Assembly: GCA_034428935.1 (NCBI GenBank)
Contig: DAOUHB010000035.1
Span: 1 to 35,228 of the forward strand
DNA from: JAAYZQ01 sp034428935
Lineage (GTDB): Bacteria; Chloroflexota; Anaerolineae; JAAYZQ01
Direction: 5' to 3'
DNA: 35,228 nt
Of this stretch, positions 16,162-23,868 are shown in pieces. Both the position numbers and the translations under genes were made by a program. The notes beneath the pieces are model-generated. The model was not told where the DNA came from. It saw only the letters and a list, made by a program, of their open reading frames with translations, and searched no databases. How positions within the stretch are numbered: position 1 is the first letter of the stretch; the number at the start of each line of letters is the position of its first letter.

Positions 16162-16540
16162 TGTGCACCAATCCTGAGGGCAGGGTCAGGGCGAGCAGTT
16201 CGGCGATCTGGACCGCGTCAAAGGGCTTGTCCAGGTAGGAGTGGACGCCAAGGAGCCTGGCCTGTTCCTCAAGCTGTGGCGTGCCGTAACCGGTCATGAG
16301 GACCACGGGCACGTTGGCGTCCAGGTAGCGGAGCCCCCGGATCAGCTCCATGCCGCCGACGCCGGGCATGCGCAGGTCGGCAAAGATCAGGTGGTAGGTC
16401 GCGCCCGCCAGGCAGCTCAAGGCCTCTTCGCCGGAGTGGGCAATGTCCACCGTGGCGTCCGGTACCTCAAGGAGCAGCACCTCGCGCAGAAATTGCGTCA
16501 GTTGTTTTTCGTCGTCGACGATCAGAATTCGGGCGGGCAT
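16154..16540 (-). CDS. Stand-alone CheY-like response regulator receiver
   Basis: The product is 128 residues, receiver only. The acidic pair is Asp9/Asp10 (LIVDDEKQL), phospho-acceptor Asp55 (FADLRMPGVGG), switch Thr83 (VLMTGYG) and Lys105 (YLDKPFD). There is no output domain, so it acts by protein contact or in a phosphorelay. It has its own promoter (TTGTTG-17-TATAAT) and GGAGG, and its stop overlaps the trmFO start, so both are likely co-transcribed. No kinase is adjacent; the orphan PAS kinase at 2283-3443 is one conceivable partner, without direct support. Confidence 0.93.
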   Translation of the reverse strand: MPARILIVDDEKQLTQFLREVLLLEVPDATVDIAHSGEEALSCLAGATYHLIFADLRMPGVGGMELIRGLRYLDANVPVVLMTGYGTPQLEEQARLLGVHSYLDKPFDAVQIAELLALTLPSGLVHNG

Positions 16541-16560
16541 GGGCGAAACCTCCTGCCGGC

Positions 16561-16589
16561 ATTATACCACACGCTTCCAGGCGCAACAA
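16561..16589 (-). promoter_or_regulatory. Promoter of the receiver-trmFO operon
   Basis: On the - strand TTGTTG (16589-16584), a 17-base spacer and a perfect TATAAT (16566-16561). GGAGG at 16553-16549 serves the ATG at 16540. Confidence 0.65.
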
Positions 16590-16592
16590 AAC

Positions 16593-16620
16593 TTTACAAA
16601 CGGTTGCTTTGTGCTATACT
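16593..16620 (+). promoter_or_regulatory. Promoter of the pyrimidine phosphorylase gene
   Basis: TTTACA (16593-16598), a 16-base spacer and TATACT (16615-16620). It is back-to-back with the receiver-gene promoter, only three bases between the -35 boxes, so one bound factor could affect both. Confidence 0.65.
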
Positions 16621-16638
16621 GAGAACCTGGAGGAACCT

Positions 16639-17943
16639 ATGCGAGCTGTAGATATCATTGCCCGCAAGCGAGACGGTCTTACACTGACTGCCGAACAGAT
16701 CGATTTCTTTGTCCAGGGTTTCACCCAGGACACCATTTCCGACTACCAGGTTTCGGCGTGGCTGATGGCCGTCGTTCTGCAGGGCATGGACCCCCAGGAG
16801 ACCATCGACCTGACGATGGCCATGGTGCGCTCCGGCGAGCAGTTGAACCTGGAGGATATCGCGTCCTTTGTGGTGGACAAGCATTCCACAGGGGGCGTGG
16901 GCGACAAGACGACCCTCGTGGTGGCTCCCCTGGTGGCATCGGCAGGGGTCTACGTGGGCAAGATGTCGGGCCGGGGACTGGGCTTTACGGGGGGCACCCT
17001 CGACAAGCTGGAGTCGATCCCCGGCTTTCGGGCCGACCTGAGCATCGAGGAGTTTCAGGCCCAACTGGCCAGCATTGGGCTGGTGGTCACGGGGCAGTCG
17101 GGCCGCCTGGTGCCGGCGGACGGCAAGCTCTACGCCCTGCGCGACGTGACGGCCACGGTTAATAGCCTGCCCCTCATTGCCAGCTCGATCATGAGCAAAA
17201 AGATTGCCGCGGGCACCAACGGTATCGTCCTCGACGTCAAGCTGGGGCACGGCGCGTTCATGCAGACCGAAGAGGAGGCCCTGGAGCTGGCCTCGCTCAT
17301 GGTGCGCATCGGCACCAAGGTGGGTCGGAAGGTGCGTGCCCTCCTCTCGGATATGAGCCAACCCCTGGGCCGGGCCGTGGGCAACGCCCTGGAGCTGCGG
17401 GAGGCCCTCGACACCCTGCACGGTCACGGGCCGGCCGACTTTCGCCAGCACTGCCTGGCCCTCGCCAGCCAGATGATGATGGTGGCCGGCGGTGCGGAGA
17501 GCGCCACCATTGCCGAGGAGGAGCTTGGTCATCTCCTCGACAACCGCCAGGCCTTGGCCAAGTTCCGGACGTGGATCGAAGCTCAGGGCGGCGACGTGGC
17601 CTACGTTGACGATCCGTCCCGCCTGCCGGCGGCCAAGATCAGCCGCGAGCTGCCGTCGCCACGCACAGGGTACGTTGCTGCCCTCGACGCCCGGGAAGTG
17701 GGCCTGACGTCCATGCTGCTGGGAGGTGGCCGCGCCAAAAAGGGCGATTCCATCGACCACGCCGTGGGCGTGGTTCTCCACGCCAAGATCGGCGATCGCG
17801 TGGAAAAAGACCAACCGCTGTTGACGCTGCACGCCAACGACGAGGGCAAGCTGGCCGGCGCCCAACAGCGGCTCCTGGCCGCCTACGAGTGGAGCGACGA
17901 GCCGGTCGATCCTCCGCCACTCATCCACCGCGTCGTGACATAA
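16639..17943 (+). CDS. pdp: Pyrimidine-nucleoside phosphorylase (thymidine phosphorylase family)
   Basis: The product is 434 residues. It splits uridine/thymidine with phosphate to base and (deoxy)ribose-1-phosphate in nucleoside salvage. The N-terminal helical domain starts MRAVDIIARKRDG. The phosphate loop is DKHSTGGVGDKTT (80-92), and the family signature is SGRGLGFTGGTLDKLESIPGF near 110-130. The C-terminal mixed domain (SPRTGYVAALDAREVG and LLTLHANDEG) is present. The start ATG 16639 is set by GGAGG at 16629-16633 and by the family N-terminus; a GTG upstream at 16609 lies inside the promoter. DeoA-type thymidine preference cannot be separated by eye. Confidence 0.95.
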   Translation: MRAVDIIARKRDGLTLTAEQIDFFVQGFTQDTISDYQVSAWLMAVVLQGMDPQETIDLTMAMVRSGEQLNLEDIASFVVDKHSTGGVGDKTTLVVAPLVASAGVYVGKMSGRGLGFTGGTLDKLESIPGFRADLSIEEFQAQLASIGLVVTGQSGRLVPADGKLYALRDVTATVNSLPLIASSIMSKKIAAGTNGIVLDVKLGHGAFMQTEEEALELASLMVRIGTKVGRKVRALLSDMSQPLGRAVGNALELREALDTLHGHGPADFRQHCLALASQMMMVAGGAESATIAEEELGHLLDNRQALAKFRTWIEAQGGDVAYVDDPSRLPAAKISRELPSPRTGYVAALDAREVGLTSMLLGGGRAKKGDSIDHAVGVVLHAKIGDRVEKDQPLLTLHANDEGKLAGAQQRLLAAYEWSDEPVDPPPLIHRVVT

Positions 17944-18106
17944 TCCAGCCGAGCAGAACACCACGCTGCCCAAGTTCTGGCCATCCGTTCAGTGGCGGCA
18001 TACCCGGGAACACGGATAGGACGACTGACGTCTCATAGTTGCGATCCGTTAGGGATGCCGATACCGGCTCGCCATTAACCGAGGCGGCGGCCCACAGGAG
18101 GACCGG

Positions 18107-20254
18107 ATGCGTGTCATGAGAAGCCTGGCTTTTGTGGTCATTCTGGGTTTGTCGGCCTGCGCCACCGGGTCGGGGCTGCAGGTGCGGCCGTCGACTGTGA
18201 CCGCATCCGTGGCTACCCCCACGCCAGTCGATCGGCTCGCGTCCCCGGCTCCCACCGGCGACGCGGTCGCCTCGCCCACGGCCCTGGATGCGACCGTCAC
18301 CCCCACGGCTCTGGACGCCACCGTGGCCCCCACGGCCCTGGACGTGACCGTCGCCTCTACGTCCCTGGCGCCTGCCGGTACCGGTGAGTTGCTGCCGGCG
18401 CCCCGGCGCACACTCCATTTGCACATCCCGGCCGGGAACAGCTACGAGCCGAAGGCCATGGCCATTCACCCCGGGCTTGACCGTGTTTACATCCGAACCG
18501 ACAACTTTCAAGTCGGCCAAGGCCTGGTCACGGCCATCGATCTCGCCAGCACGCAGGTGGTGGCGGTTGTGGCGACGGCCCCCGATTCTGCCAGCGACGG
18601 AGACATGGCCGTCGACACTGTCCGCGACAGGGTCTATGCCGTCAACGCGGGCATGGCGACGGCCAGTGTGCTCGATGCCCGAACACTGGGCATCATCGGT
18701 ACCCTGCCGGACGTTGGCCTGCTCACGCTTGATGAGGCTGGCGGCCGGGTATACGTGGCCGGCGCGGAAAGCCTGCGCGTGCTCGATGCGGAGGGATTCG
18801 AGACGCTGGCGCAGGTTCCGCTGCCGGGTTGCGCCTTATGGCTGGAACTGGGCTTGAACCCGGCTGCCGGGCGTCTCTACCTGGCCGGCAGGTGCCCCGA
18901 CGGCAACAGGTTGTTCGTATACCACGCTGCCGATCTGGCGCAGCTCGTTTCCGTGCCATTGAGCGGCGGACCTGAAAGCCTGGTCGTGGACCAAGCCGGG
19001 GGGCGGGTGTTTGTCGCGCTGAATGGCGGAAGCAACAGCCTGGTGTCCATGCTGGACGCGGACGGCCGGCTGCTGGAGGAACGCGATGAGGGTCGCTGGG
19101 CGGGGCGAATTGGCCTGGCACTGGACGACGACGGCCGGCGGCTTTTCATGGCTCACGAGTCCTACACAGATCACCACGTCACCGTCATCGACCCCTTGAC
19201 CTGGCAGCGGATGACGATAATTCCGCTTTTGCATTCACCCTACTCGCTGACCTGGGATGCCCACAATGGCCGTCTTCTGGTTAGCCACCCTGCGAGGAAC
19301 GCGGTCAGCATAGTGGATGTAGAATCCGGGCGGGTGGCGGCTATCGCGGCGACGGCCATGGAGTTGCTGGATCTCGAGGTCGATCCGGAGCGGGGTCACG
19401 TGTATATCATCGATCGGGCCGGGCGGCTGAGGGTCCTGGACTCGGACACCGATGTCGAGCTGGCTATCTTGATGGCCCAGGGCAGCGTCTCGGTTGATGG
19501 TCCGCACGGCCGTTTGTATACGGGCAGCCGCGAGCGTGACGTTCCGGTGCGTGTATTCGACGCCGGGCGACTGGAGCAGATCGGCATAATCCCGCTGCTG
19601 GGCAGCGAACCGGTGGCGGATCCTCACTCGGGCGGCCTGTACCTCGTCCGCGACGGCGTGTATATTGCCAGCCTGGAGACCATGACCGTGACCGGCGTCC
19701 TCTCGGACACGCTGCCACCGCCAGAACGCTGGAATCCGAGTCCAAGGGCGGTGGGGGCCACGGTCGATCCTGGAACCGGTCGCCTGTTCGTCGTGATGAA
19801 CACCGGCAGCACCAGCACCAGCAATCGCAACTACTTGAACGTCTACGAGCCACTCAGCCACGAGAAGATCGCCGAGCTCGAGATCAGTGTGGACTACCTC
19901 GACGTGGATCCGGCCAGCGGACGGGCCTACGTGTCGCAATCATGGATGAGCCGCGGCTCGATCATCCTATTGGAGGACGGCCGGACGGTCATCGCACGGC
20001 TGGAAGGCCCGGCCGGAGGGTTGCGCGTTGACCCGGATCTCGGCCGGCTGTACGTCGCCGCGAAAAGCATGGACGAGCCGCCCCGGCTGCTCGTGCTTGA
20101 TGCCGGGCGCCTGGAGATCCTGGGCACCGTGCCGCTGCCTGCCGAATTGACACTCTACGCCCTCGACCCCCGGCGGCACCTGCTGTACCTGGCAAGCTAT
20201 GACGGACAGGTGCAGATCTGGTCTGCCGCGGGCGGAGAATTCCCGCCGCCGTAA
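18107..20254 (+). CDS. Lipoprotein with YVTN-like beta-propeller repeats
   Basis: The product is 715 residues. It has a lipoprotein signal (MRVMRSLAFVVILGLSAC, lipid-attached Cys18), then a Thr/Ala/Pro linker (to about residue 100) with three 9-residue PTALDATV repeats. A long array of beta-propeller blades follows, with recurring GRVYVAG, GRLYLAG, GRVFVALNGG, VLDAEGFETLA and VDPASGRAYVS patterns (about 12-14 units, possibly two propellers). Such proteins sit outside the membrane and bind partners or ligands; none can be named. AGGAGG is six bases ahead of the ATG. It is transcribed alone, convergent with the glycosyltransferase gene 13 bp away. Confidence 0.85.
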   Translation: MRVMRSLAFVVILGLSACATGSGLQVRPSTVTASVATPTPVDRLASPAPTGDAVASPTALDATVTPTALDATVAPTALDVTVASTSLAPAGTGELLPAPRRTLHLHIPAGNSYEPKAMAIHPGLDRVYIRTDNFQVGQGLVTAIDLASTQVVAVVATAPDSASDGDMAVDTVRDRVYAVNAGMATASVLDARTLGIIGTLPDVGLLTLDEAGGRVYVAGAESLRVLDAEGFETLAQVPLPGCALWLELGLNPAAGRLYLAGRCPDGNRLFVYHAADLAQLVSVPLSGGPESLVVDQAGGRVFVALNGGSNSLVSMLDADGRLLEERDEGRWAGRIGLALDDDGRRLFMAHESYTDHHVTVIDPLTWQRMTIIPLLHSPYSLTWDAHNGRLLVSHPARNAVSIVDVESGRVAAIAATAMELLDLEVDPERGHVYIIDRAGRLRVLDSDTDVELAILMAQGSVSVDGPHGRLYTGSRERDVPVRVFDAGRLEQIGIIPLLGSEPVADPHSGGLYLVRDGVYIASLETMTVTGVLSDTLPPPERWNPSPRAVGATVDPGTGRLFVVMNTGSTSTSNRNYLNVYEPLSHEKIAELEISVDYLDVDPASGRAYVSQSWMSRGSIILLEDGRTVIARLEGPAGGLRVDPDLGRLYVAAKSMDEPPRLLVLDAGRLEILGTVPLPAELTLYALDPRRHLLYLASYDGQVQIWSAAGGEFPPP
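18275..18355 (+). repeat. 27-bp tandem repeat, three units, in lipoprotein linker
   Basis: Units at 18275-18301, 18302-18328 and 18329-18355 encode PTALDATVT, PTALDATVA and PTALDVTVA; a fourth is decayed. The repeat lies in the linker between the lipid anchor and the propeller, where length changes by slippage would be tolerated. Confidence 0.85.
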
Positions 20255-20267
20255 GGCCTCTCCGGCC

Positions 20268-21467
20268 TCACCAATTCGACACGGCCCGCTCGGCGACGAC
20301 CTGCCGGTACACGCCGGCCGTGTCGCGGGCGATGTGCTCCCAGTTGTACCGGGTGCGAACCACCTCGTAGGCGTTTGCCACGCGCTTTCGCGACCATTCG
20401 GGGTGTTTCAGCGTGTGAACGATACCCCACGCCAGTGAATCGGGATTGTTGGGATAGACGACGATGCCCGTCTCGTTGTGGAGGACCACGTCCTTCAACC
20501 CACCCACTTCGGTGACGACCACCGGGCACCTGGCGGCCATGGCCTCCAGGGCGACAATGCCAAAGGGCTCGTAGATGCTGGGAAAGACGGCGCAACTCGC
20601 GATCTTGAACAGCTTGTCGCGGTCCTCGTCGGTGATAAAGCCCGTCAGCAGGATCTTTTCGCCCACGCCCACGCGCCAGGCCTGGGAGCGCAGGGCATCC
20701 AGCTCGGGCCCCTTTCCAGCAATGACGATCTTGGCCGTGGGATGCTGCGCCAGGATGGCGGGCATGGCGTCAATGAGCAAATGCAGTCCCTTCTCGTAGA
20801 CGATGCGCCCCACGGAAAATACAATCTGCTCGAAGGGCAGGGCGTACATGTTGCGAAAGAGGGCGAGGTCCTGCAGCCCGTCGAGCCGGTCGAACCGCTC
20901 GGTGTCGACGCCGTTGGGGATGACGTCGATCTTGTCACGGGGACAGGAAAAATAGTCCACGATCTCGTCGGCCATGTACTCGCTGCAGGCAATGACCCGC
21001 CACGACTCGTAGGTCAGCCACCATTCCACGTGGTGGATGGCCCGTGCCTGGTCGCTGCCCAGGGAGCCGCGTCCCCGGCCCTGTTCCGTGGCGTGGATGG
21101 TGCTCACCAGGGGGACGGCATAGTTGCGCTTGAAGGCAGCCCCGACAAAGGCCACGAGCCAATCGTGGACGTGGATCAGGTCAAAGGGGCCGCTCTCTTG
21201 CCACAGGGTGCGGGCATATTCCTCCAGCCGCAGGTTGGTCTGCCAGGCGCCGGTGTAAAAGTCGCCTTCGGTGATGGGGGGATCGACGCGGTGGACCGTT
21301 GCTCCGCCCACCGTCTCCCGGGCCGCTCCACCGCCCCAACGAGGCGCCACCAGGTGCACTTCGAGATTCTCCAGGTTGCCCAGGGGGGGCAGGATCTCGG
21401 CCACGTGCTTGCCCAGCCCTCCCACAACGTGGGGCGGATATTCCCAGGAAAACATCAGGACACGCAT
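20268..21467 (-). CDS. GT4-family glycosyltransferase (glycogen-synthase-like)
   Basis: The product is 399 residues in two Rossmann domains. The N-terminal donor/acceptor motif is WEYPPHVVGGLGKHV (Gly16-Gly17), with LIHVHDWL at 98-105. The C-terminal domain has VIPNGVD, FSVGRIVYEKGLHLLIDA and the EX7E pair Glu300/Glu308 in YEPFGIVALEAMA. This is the retaining GT-B fold of family GT4. The N-terminal resemblance to starch/glycogen synthases suggests an alpha-glucan role, but lipid or envelope glycosylation is also possible given mltG nearby. AAGGAG precedes the ATG. It is the last gene of the alaS gene string. Confidence 0.88.
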   Translation of the reverse strand: MRVLMFSWEYPPHVVGGLGKHVAEILPPLGNLENLEVHLVAPRWGGGAARETVGGATVHRVDPPITEGDFYTGAWQTNLRLEEYARTLWQESGPFDLIHVHDWLVAFVGAAFKRNYAVPLVSTIHATEQGRGRGSLGSDQARAIHHVEWWLTYESWRVIACSEYMADEIVDYFSCPRDKIDVIPNGVDTERFDRLDGLQDLALFRNMYALPFEQIVFSVGRIVYEKGLHLLIDAMPAILAQHPTAKIVIAGKGPELDALRSQAWRVGVGEKILLTGFITDEDRDKLFKIASCAVFPSIYEPFGIVALEAMAARCPVVVTEVGGLKDVVLHNETGIVVYPNNPDSLAWGIVHTLKHPEWSRKRVANAYEVVRTRYNWEHIARDTAGVYRQVVAERAVSNW

Positions 21468-21508
21468 GGTTTCTCCTTTCCAGCGGCCGGGAGCGGGGCT
21501 GCCTTCGG

Positions 21509-22090
21509 TTACAGGCCGGCCAGGGCAGCCGCCACCGCTTCGCGCGTTGGCCTCCCCGGGCCGCGGCCGGCGGCCTCGATGGCATCCAGCAGGCGCTGCG
21601 TGGCCTGGTAGGCCCAGGCCGCAGCCGGGCCGGGCGGAGCCCCGCCCGAGAGCGCCTCGTAGTCGGCGGCAAAGGGCGCGTCAACCGGGGGCTCGCCCGG
21701 GGCGTACTCGACCTCGGGCGCCAGGAAGGCGAGGCCCAGGCGCTCGTATACGGGTCCGGCGGCCTCAGCCGTGGGCGCCGTCCAGCCGCCCACGACGGCC
21801 AGCACCCCGGGATCGACGGCCATTTTCTGCGCCTGCACGACCGCCTCTGTCCCCTCGTTGAAGTCGTTGAGAGCGACCATCTCTACCAGGTAGCCTCCGG
21901 CGCCGCCGGCCTCGTTTCTCTGCCGCACGGCAAGCCGCACGGCGTGCAGCACCTCGTAGCCCAGGTCGCGGTCGCTGCCTTCAAACGGCGCCGACAGGCC
22001 GATCTTGACCGTCGAGGGCACGCTGCCCGCACAGCAGGCCGTGAGCAGCAAGCAGCAGGCGGCGGTGGCGAGAAACGGTAAACGGCCCAA
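21509..22090 (-). CDS. Shortened periplasmic-binding-protein-like lipoprotein
   Basis: The product is 193 residues with a lipoprotein signal (LATAACCLLLTACC, lipid-attached Cys19/20). Residues 27-135 read like the first lobe of a branched-chain amino-acid (type I) substrate-binding protein: VKIGLSAPFEGSDRDLGYEV, AVRQRNEAGG, GVLAVVGGWTAPT. The text then jumps to what is normally the C-terminal crossover: FAADYEALSGG, AWAYQATQRLLDAIEAAG, TREAVAAAL. Normal proteins have about 380 residues, so most of lobe 2 is missing without a frameshift. The start is TTG after GGAGAGG. No ABC permease or ATPase genes are near. It may be an inactive remnant or a minimal ligand sensor. Confidence 0.72.
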   Translation of the reverse strand: MGRLPFLATAACCLLLTACCAGSVPSTVKIGLSAPFEGSDRDLGYEVLHAVRLAVRQRNEAGGAGGYLVEMVALNDFNEGTEAVVQAQKMAVDPGVLAVVGGWTAPTAEAAGPVYERLGLAFLAPEVEYAPGEPPVDAPFAADYEALSGGAPPGPAAAWAYQATQRLLDAIEAAGRGPGRPTREAVAAALAGL

Positions 22091-22111
22091 GGGCGCCTCT
22101 CCAACAGCCCG

Positions 22112-23413
22112 CTAGGGGCTGTACTGCTCCTGGTTCTGGAGGTGCTCCTCCAGCGTTGCGGCAAAGGCGTGGGAACCATCGCCTATGGCGTGAAAGTAGA
22201 GATAGTTGGTGTCGGCCGCGTTGAGCACGGCCAGGATGGAGGCCAGCCCGGGGCTGCAGATGGGGCCGGGCGGCATGCCCTGCGCCTTGAACGTGTTGTA
22301 CGGCGAGTCGATGGTCTGTCCCTCGCCGGGCAGCATCGGGTTCCACCAGTTGCCCGTGGCCGGGTCGTAGCCCTTGGCGTACTGGATCGTCGGGTCGGCG
22401 CTCAGGCGCAGGGCCGTCTCCTCGATGTAGGCCGGATTCAAGCGGTTGAGGTAGACGCTGGCGATGATGGGCCGCTCCTCGGCAACCACGGCTTCGCGCT
22501 CCACGATGGACGCCAGGGTGACCACGTCATAAATGGTCATGGGCCGGTAGTCGCCCAGCGACAGGTCAAAGAGGGTCTTGCCGGCCAGCCGGCCTTCGAT
22601 CTCGGGGACCACACGCTGGTCAAAGGTGGCCAGCATCAGCTCGATGACCGAGGTGGGTGTGGCGTCGGGCGCGAGCTGATAGGTGTCGGGGAACAGGAAT
22701 CCCTCCAGCGTGGCGCCCGTGGGCCGGCTGCCCAGCCAATCGTAGGGATACTGGCCGGTACGTGCCTGTGCCACGAAATCGTCGCTGCGCATCAAGCCCT
22801 GCTGCTCCATGACCCAGCCCACCTGTTCCAGGCGCCAGCCTTCGGGGATGGTGACGCTTACGGCGTTGGTACCGCCCTCCTGGAAGGCCACGGCGACCTC
22901 GTGCATGGTCATGTTGGGTCGCAGGGTATAGGTCCCTGCCTCCAGGCTGACGTCGAGACCCTGGTAGCTCATGAAGCGGCGAAACACCTCGCCGTTGATC
23001 ACCAGGCCCTCTTCTTCCAGTCGCGTGGCCACTCCGGCTGCGGTCTCGCCCGGCTCGACCACAAAGGTCGTGGGCGTCGGGTCGTCGCCGGCCGGCTGGT
23101 TCAGCTCGGCCTGGTGCATGCTCAGGTACAGGCTCAACAGGAACGAGTCGGCCGAGGAGAACGAGACCTCGAACTGGGGGTCGGTGCCCGTTTCGGCCCG
23201 CGCCTGGAGCGAGCTGAGGATGACTCGCCCGCTAAAGAGCACCATGACGGTCAGGAGTCCGATGGTGCCCACCAGCACGGCCACTCGCGAGATGCCTCGC
23301 AGCCATTCGGGCACCAGGCGTCGCAGCCACCGTATCTCGCTCAGCAGCACCACGAGCAAGGCCACGAGCCAGGCCAACAATGCAAACCGGATCCAGGGAA
23401 TCAACGAACTCAA
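22112..23413 (-). CDS. mltG: Endolytic murein transglycosylase MltG
   Basis: The product is 433 residues. It cleaves nascent glycan strands at the membrane, setting strand length. Two N-terminal hydrophobic segments (about 7-24 and 42-60) exceed the usual single anchor. A LysM-like subdomain follows (TFVVEPGETAAGVATRLEEEG), then the YceG catalytic region with TLEGFLFPDTY, ASIVEREA (Glu305 equals the catalytic Glu of E. coli MltG) and SPYNTFKAQGMPPGPICSPG. The start is a TTG overlapping the ruvX stop (TTGA). The ruvX-mltG order is conserved in many bacteria. Confidence 0.94.
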   Translation of the reverse strand: MSSLIPWIRFALLAWLVALLVVLLSEIRWLRRLVPEWLRGISRVAVLVGTIGLLTVMVLFSGRVILSSLQARAETGTDPQFEVSFSSADSFLLSLYLSMHQAELNQPAGDDPTPTTFVVEPGETAAGVATRLEEEGLVINGEVFRRFMSYQGLDVSLEAGTYTLRPNMTMHEVAVAFQEGGTNAVSVTIPEGWRLEQVGWVMEQQGLMRSDDFVAQARTGQYPYDWLGSRPTGATLEGFLFPDTYQLAPDATPTSVIELMLATFDQRVVPEIEGRLAGKTLFDLSLGDYRPMTIYDVVTLASIVEREAVVAEERPIIASVYLNRLNPAYIEETALRLSADPTIQYAKGYDPATGNWWNPMLPGEGQTIDSPYNTFKAQGMPPGPICSPGLASILAVLNAADTNYLYFHAIGDGSHAFAATLEEHLQNQEQYSP

Positions 23414-23868
23414 GAGATATCCTCCTCGGGCGGGGCCGCCGGTGGCCGCTGCTCGTCCAGGTAGTCCTGGAGGATGACGGCGGCCGCCACGGCGTCGATG
23501 TGCCCTCGCCGCTGCCGCGAACGGCGGCCCGACAGGGCTACGGCCTCTTCCGCCCGTTGTGTCGAAAAGCGCTCATCCCAGAAAATGATGGGCACATCCA
23601 AACCCTCTGCCCGCAGCGCCTCGGCCAGGGCCGCCACGTAGCGCTCGATGCGCTGTGCCTGTGGGCTGGCGCTGCCATCGTCGTTGAGCGGGAGGCCGAC
23701 CACCAACCCGCCCGCCTGTTGCTCGCGCAGCAGGCTCGCGATGCGGCGAAAGTCCTGCACCCTGGACGTGCGATGGACGATCTCGAGTGGTGTGGCGATG
23801 AGCCCCGTGGCGTCCGAGACGGCCACACCGATGCGACGATCTCCCACGTCCAGGCCCAGCAGCTTCAT
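23410..23868 (-). CDS. ruvX: RuvX/YqgF-type putative Holliday junction resolvase / pre-16S rRNA nuclease
   Basis: The product is 152 residues with an RNase-H fold. The N-terminal LLGLDVGDRRIGVAVSD provides the first catalytic Asp, VVGLPLNDDG is the substrate loop, FWDERFSTQRAEE gives the Asp-Glu pair and HIDAVAAAVILQDYL the last Asp. The ATG follows the TAG of the preceding gene without a gap, and the stop overlaps mltG. The C-terminal 15 residues are an acidic/proline extension. Confidence 0.95.
   Translation of the reverse strand: MKLLGLDVGDRRIGVAVSDATGLIATPLEIVHRTSRVQDFRRIASLLREQQAGGLVVGLPLNDDGSASPQAQRIERYVAALAEALRAEGLDVPIIFWDERFSTQRAEEAVALSGRRSRQRRGHIDAVAAAVILQDYLDEQRPPAAPPEEDIS

Noticed and set aside
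18275..18355. CRISPR array
   Set aside because: The 27-bp units are contiguous and in-frame within a lipoprotein gene, with no spacers.
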